Assembly (NCBI GenBank): GCA_013813345.1
Contig: JACCRW010000370.1
Span: 1-6,055, forward strand
Origin: Actinomycetota bacterium
GTDB lineage: Bacteria; Actinomycetota; Thermoleophilia; Gaiellales; Gaiellaceae
Direction: 5' to 3'
DNA length: 6,055 bases
Shown: piece by piece, positions 4,438 through 6,055 of the stretch
Layout of the letters: every line of letters begins with the position of its first letter
Position numbering within the stretch: the first letter of the stretch is position 1
Made by a program: the position numbers and the translations under genes
The notes under the pieces: generated by a model
Told to the model about the DNA's origin: nothing
What the model saw: only the letters and a program-made list of their open reading frames with translations
Database searches by the model: none

Positions 4438-6055
4438 CACGCCTCGAGAGCGGTCGCCACGGCCTCGTAGAGCGTCAACGTCAGGCCGCGTGCCCACGCG
4501 GCGCTGAAGGCGGCGTCGTCCAGCACAGCGTGGATCCGCGCCAGCGTCTGGCGGTTCAGGTCCGCGACGGACGACCTCCGGGCGCCCACGTCGTCGCCGA
4601 GCGCGTCGAAGGAGGCGAGGAGGGTCGCGGCCGTCGCCGCTCCGCCGCCGGCCGCCAGCGCCGCCGCGAAGCGGCAGAGGTCGACGGCGGCGTCGAGGAC
4701 GTCGCCGAGGCGGCTGTGGAGGGCGAGGCTGTCCCGCAAGAGCGACGCAGCGTCGTCGACGCGCCCTTCGCGGAGGGCGTCCTCTGCGAGCACTCCGAGC
4801 ATGCTCGCCTCCATCCGTTCGTTGCCCGTCGCACGGGCGCGCACGAGGTTCTCCTCCTGGAGCGCGCGAGCCCGCTCGGCGTCGCCGAGCTCTGCGTACG
4901 TCCAGGCGAGATGGCGCGTTGCCAGGAGGGCCGAGTGCTCGTCGCCCAGCTCGCGGAAGACGCGGATCGAGCGCTCGTACAGGAGTCGTGCCGCGACGCG
5001 GTCGTTCGCGACGTGACCCAGCATGAACTCCGCGTATGCCTCGCCCCACGCGTCGCCGAGCTCGCGATGCAGTGCGCGGCCCTCCTCTGCTCGGAGCCGC
5101 GCGAGCTCGTGGGCACCCGTGTTGACCGCCATTACCGCCGCGCCGAGGAGCACCTTGGCCCGGGCCGGCGTCGGATCGGCGCCGGCGCTCACTGCGCGCT
5201 CCAGCCGCAGCCGCCCCTCGGTCAGATACCCGCGCAGGTACCAGAAGCGCCAGAGCGCGCCGGCGAGACGCTGCGTCCGCTCGGCGTCGCCGCGGGCCTC
5301 GGCACGGTCGAGCGCGCTGCGGAGGTTGTCGTGGTCGAGCTCCAACCGCTCCAGCCACGGCCCCGGGCTGCCGCGGAGCGAGGGTTCCGCGCTGTCGGCG
5401 AACGCGAGGAAGTAGTCGACGTGTCGACGCCGCAGCTCCTCCGCCTCGGGCGCCTCGGTGAGGAGCTCGCCCGCGTACTCGCGGATCGTCTCGAGCATGC
5501 CCTGACGCGGCTCACCGTCACTCGTGAGCGACTGCAGCAGGCTCTTGTCCAGGAGGGACGAGAGGCCGCCGACGACGTCGAGGCCGGCGCCGCAGACGGC
5601 GTCCGCGGCCTCGACCGACCAGCCGCCGGCGAAGACCGCGAGCCGTGCGAAGAGCCGCTGGTCCTCCCGTGTCAGCGCGTCGTAGCTCCACGCGAGCGTG
5701 CGTCTGAGCGTCTGCTGCCGCTCGGGATGGTCGACGGGGCCGTCCGTCAGGAGCTCGAGCGACGCGTCGAGCCGCGGGAGCAGCGCGTCGGGCGAGAGCA
5801 GCGCCGTCCGCGCCGCCGCGAGCTCGATCGCGAGCGGCAGGCGATCGAGGCGCCGACAGATCTCCGCGATGGTCGCTCGGGTCGGCTCGTCGCGCTCGAG
5901 CTCGACGCCGGCGGCTCGCGCCCGCTCGAGGAAGAGCGTCGCGGCCGTGGCCGGGTCGAGCGGCTGCACGCGATAGAGCTGCTCGCCGTAGAGCCGAAGC
6001 GGCTGGCGGCTCGTCGCCAGCAGCGTCAGGGCCGGTGCGGCGGCGAGCAGCTCGC
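4437..6055 (-). CDS. AfsR-like STAND/NB-ARC ATPase with TPR repeats, C-terminal part
   Basis: This is a signal-transduction ATPase of the AfsR / BTAD-or-cyclase-associated STAND type. The frame is open to the right edge, so the N-terminus lies outside the window, with the Walker motifs and any output domain (SARP/BTAD, adenylate cyclase or kinase). The GTG at 5969 is internal. Of the 538 residues visible, 1-28 contain L-L-A-T-S-R-Q-P-L-R-L-x-G-E, the sensor strand of the NB-ARC core. Residues 71-82 have R-L-P-L-A-I-E-L-A-A-A-R, the G-x-P helix with Arg where Gly is common. About 110-155 is the winged-helix segment, with E-R-Q-Q-T-L-R-R-T-L-x-W-S-Y-D-x-L and L-A-V-F-A-G-G-W. Then comes M-L-E-T-I-R-E-Y-A. 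From about 200 to the end are TPR-like helices (H-D-N-L-R-S-A-L, R-x-L-G-D-x-x-x-x-A). There is no C-terminal helix-turn-helix. It ends at TGA 4439-4437, 91 bases before the cupin pair on the same strand. Confidence 0.92.
   Translation of the reverse strand, partial: ELLAAAPALTLLATSRQPLRLYGEQLYRVQPLDPATAATLFLERARAAGVELERDEPTRATIAEICRRLDRLPLAIELAAARTALLSPDALLPRLDASLELLTDGPVDHPERQQTLRRTLAWSYDALTREDQRLFARLAVFAGGWSVEAADAVCGAGLDVVGGLSSLLDKSLLQSLTSDGEPRQGMLETIREYAGELLTEAPEAEELRRRHVDYFLAFADSAEPSLRGSPGPWLERLELDHDNLRSALDRAEARGDAERTQRLAGALWRFWYLRGYLTEGRLRLERAVSAGADPTPARAKVLLGAAVMAVNTGAHELARLRAEEGRALHRELGDAWGEAYAEFMLGHVANDRVAARLLYERSIRVFRELGDEHSALLATRHLAWTYAELGDAERARALQEENLVRARATGNERMEASMLGVLAEDALREGRVDDAASLLRDSLALHSRLGDVLDAAVDLCRFAAALAAGGGAATAATLLASFDALGDDVGARRSSVADLNRQTLARIHAVLDDAAFSAAWARGLTLTLYEAVATALEA

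Noticed and set aside
4106..4507. A plus-strand 133-codon open frame opposite the first cupin and the gap
   Set aside because: It mirrors the cupin codons on the other strand and runs through both hairpins of the gap, and it has no domain signature.
4249..5358. A 369-codon minus-strand open frame overlapping the AfsR-like gene and the first cupin
   Set aside because: The composition is Arg/Ala/Gly-rich with no motifs, and the overlapping frame holds unmistakable NB-ARC/TPR and cupin signatures.

Overview
The window is 6 kb of very GC-rich DNA (roughly 70 % by eye, with strong G/C at third codon positions). It is densely coding, with no gap over 100 bases and no RNA gene, CRISPR array or insertion sequence that I can see. 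The gene types point to a high-GC actinobacterium: a LuxR-type large ATP-binding regulator, an AfsR-like STAND ATPase, a DUF4242-type small protein and several small cupins. A soil lineage such as Thermoleophilia (Gaiellales or Solirubrobacterales) is my guess, made from general resemblance and not from any marker gene.

Left half, plus strand: the C-terminal 666 codons of a LuxR-family ATPase/TPR regulator (1-2001, cut by the left edge). After a 57-base gap comes a 91-aa DUF4242-like ferredoxin-fold protein (2059-2334). It overlaps by 4 bases (GTGA) an exported vanadium-dependent haloperoxidase / PAP2-type protein (2331-3593). The overlap and a strong Shine-Dalgarno make these two a coupled operon. 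The regulator just upstream on the same strand is a natural, unproven candidate to control it.

Right half, minus strand: transcription runs right to left. A partial AfsR-like NB-ARC/TPR protein (4437-6055, cut by the right edge) is followed by a 91-base gap with two perfect GC-rich stems. Then come two small cupin genes (4345-3962 and 3965-3597) joined by a 4-base ATGA overlap. The second cupin ends tail-to-tail with the haloperoxidase, with only 3 bases between the two stop codons, and a 7-base tandem duplication covers that junction.

The most interesting unit is the DUF4242-like plus haloperoxidase pair. Its active site is recognisable (K294, R301, H338, R387, H393) but has Ala in place of the usual Ser of the P-S-G-H motif, and His331 where fungal chloroperoxidase has Phe. 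The other points worth a look are the hairpin between a displaced Shine-Dalgarno and the DUF4242 start, the paired alternative stems in the right-hand gap, and a cupin pair in which one partner has lost most metal ligands. None of this amounts to a demonstrated new system.
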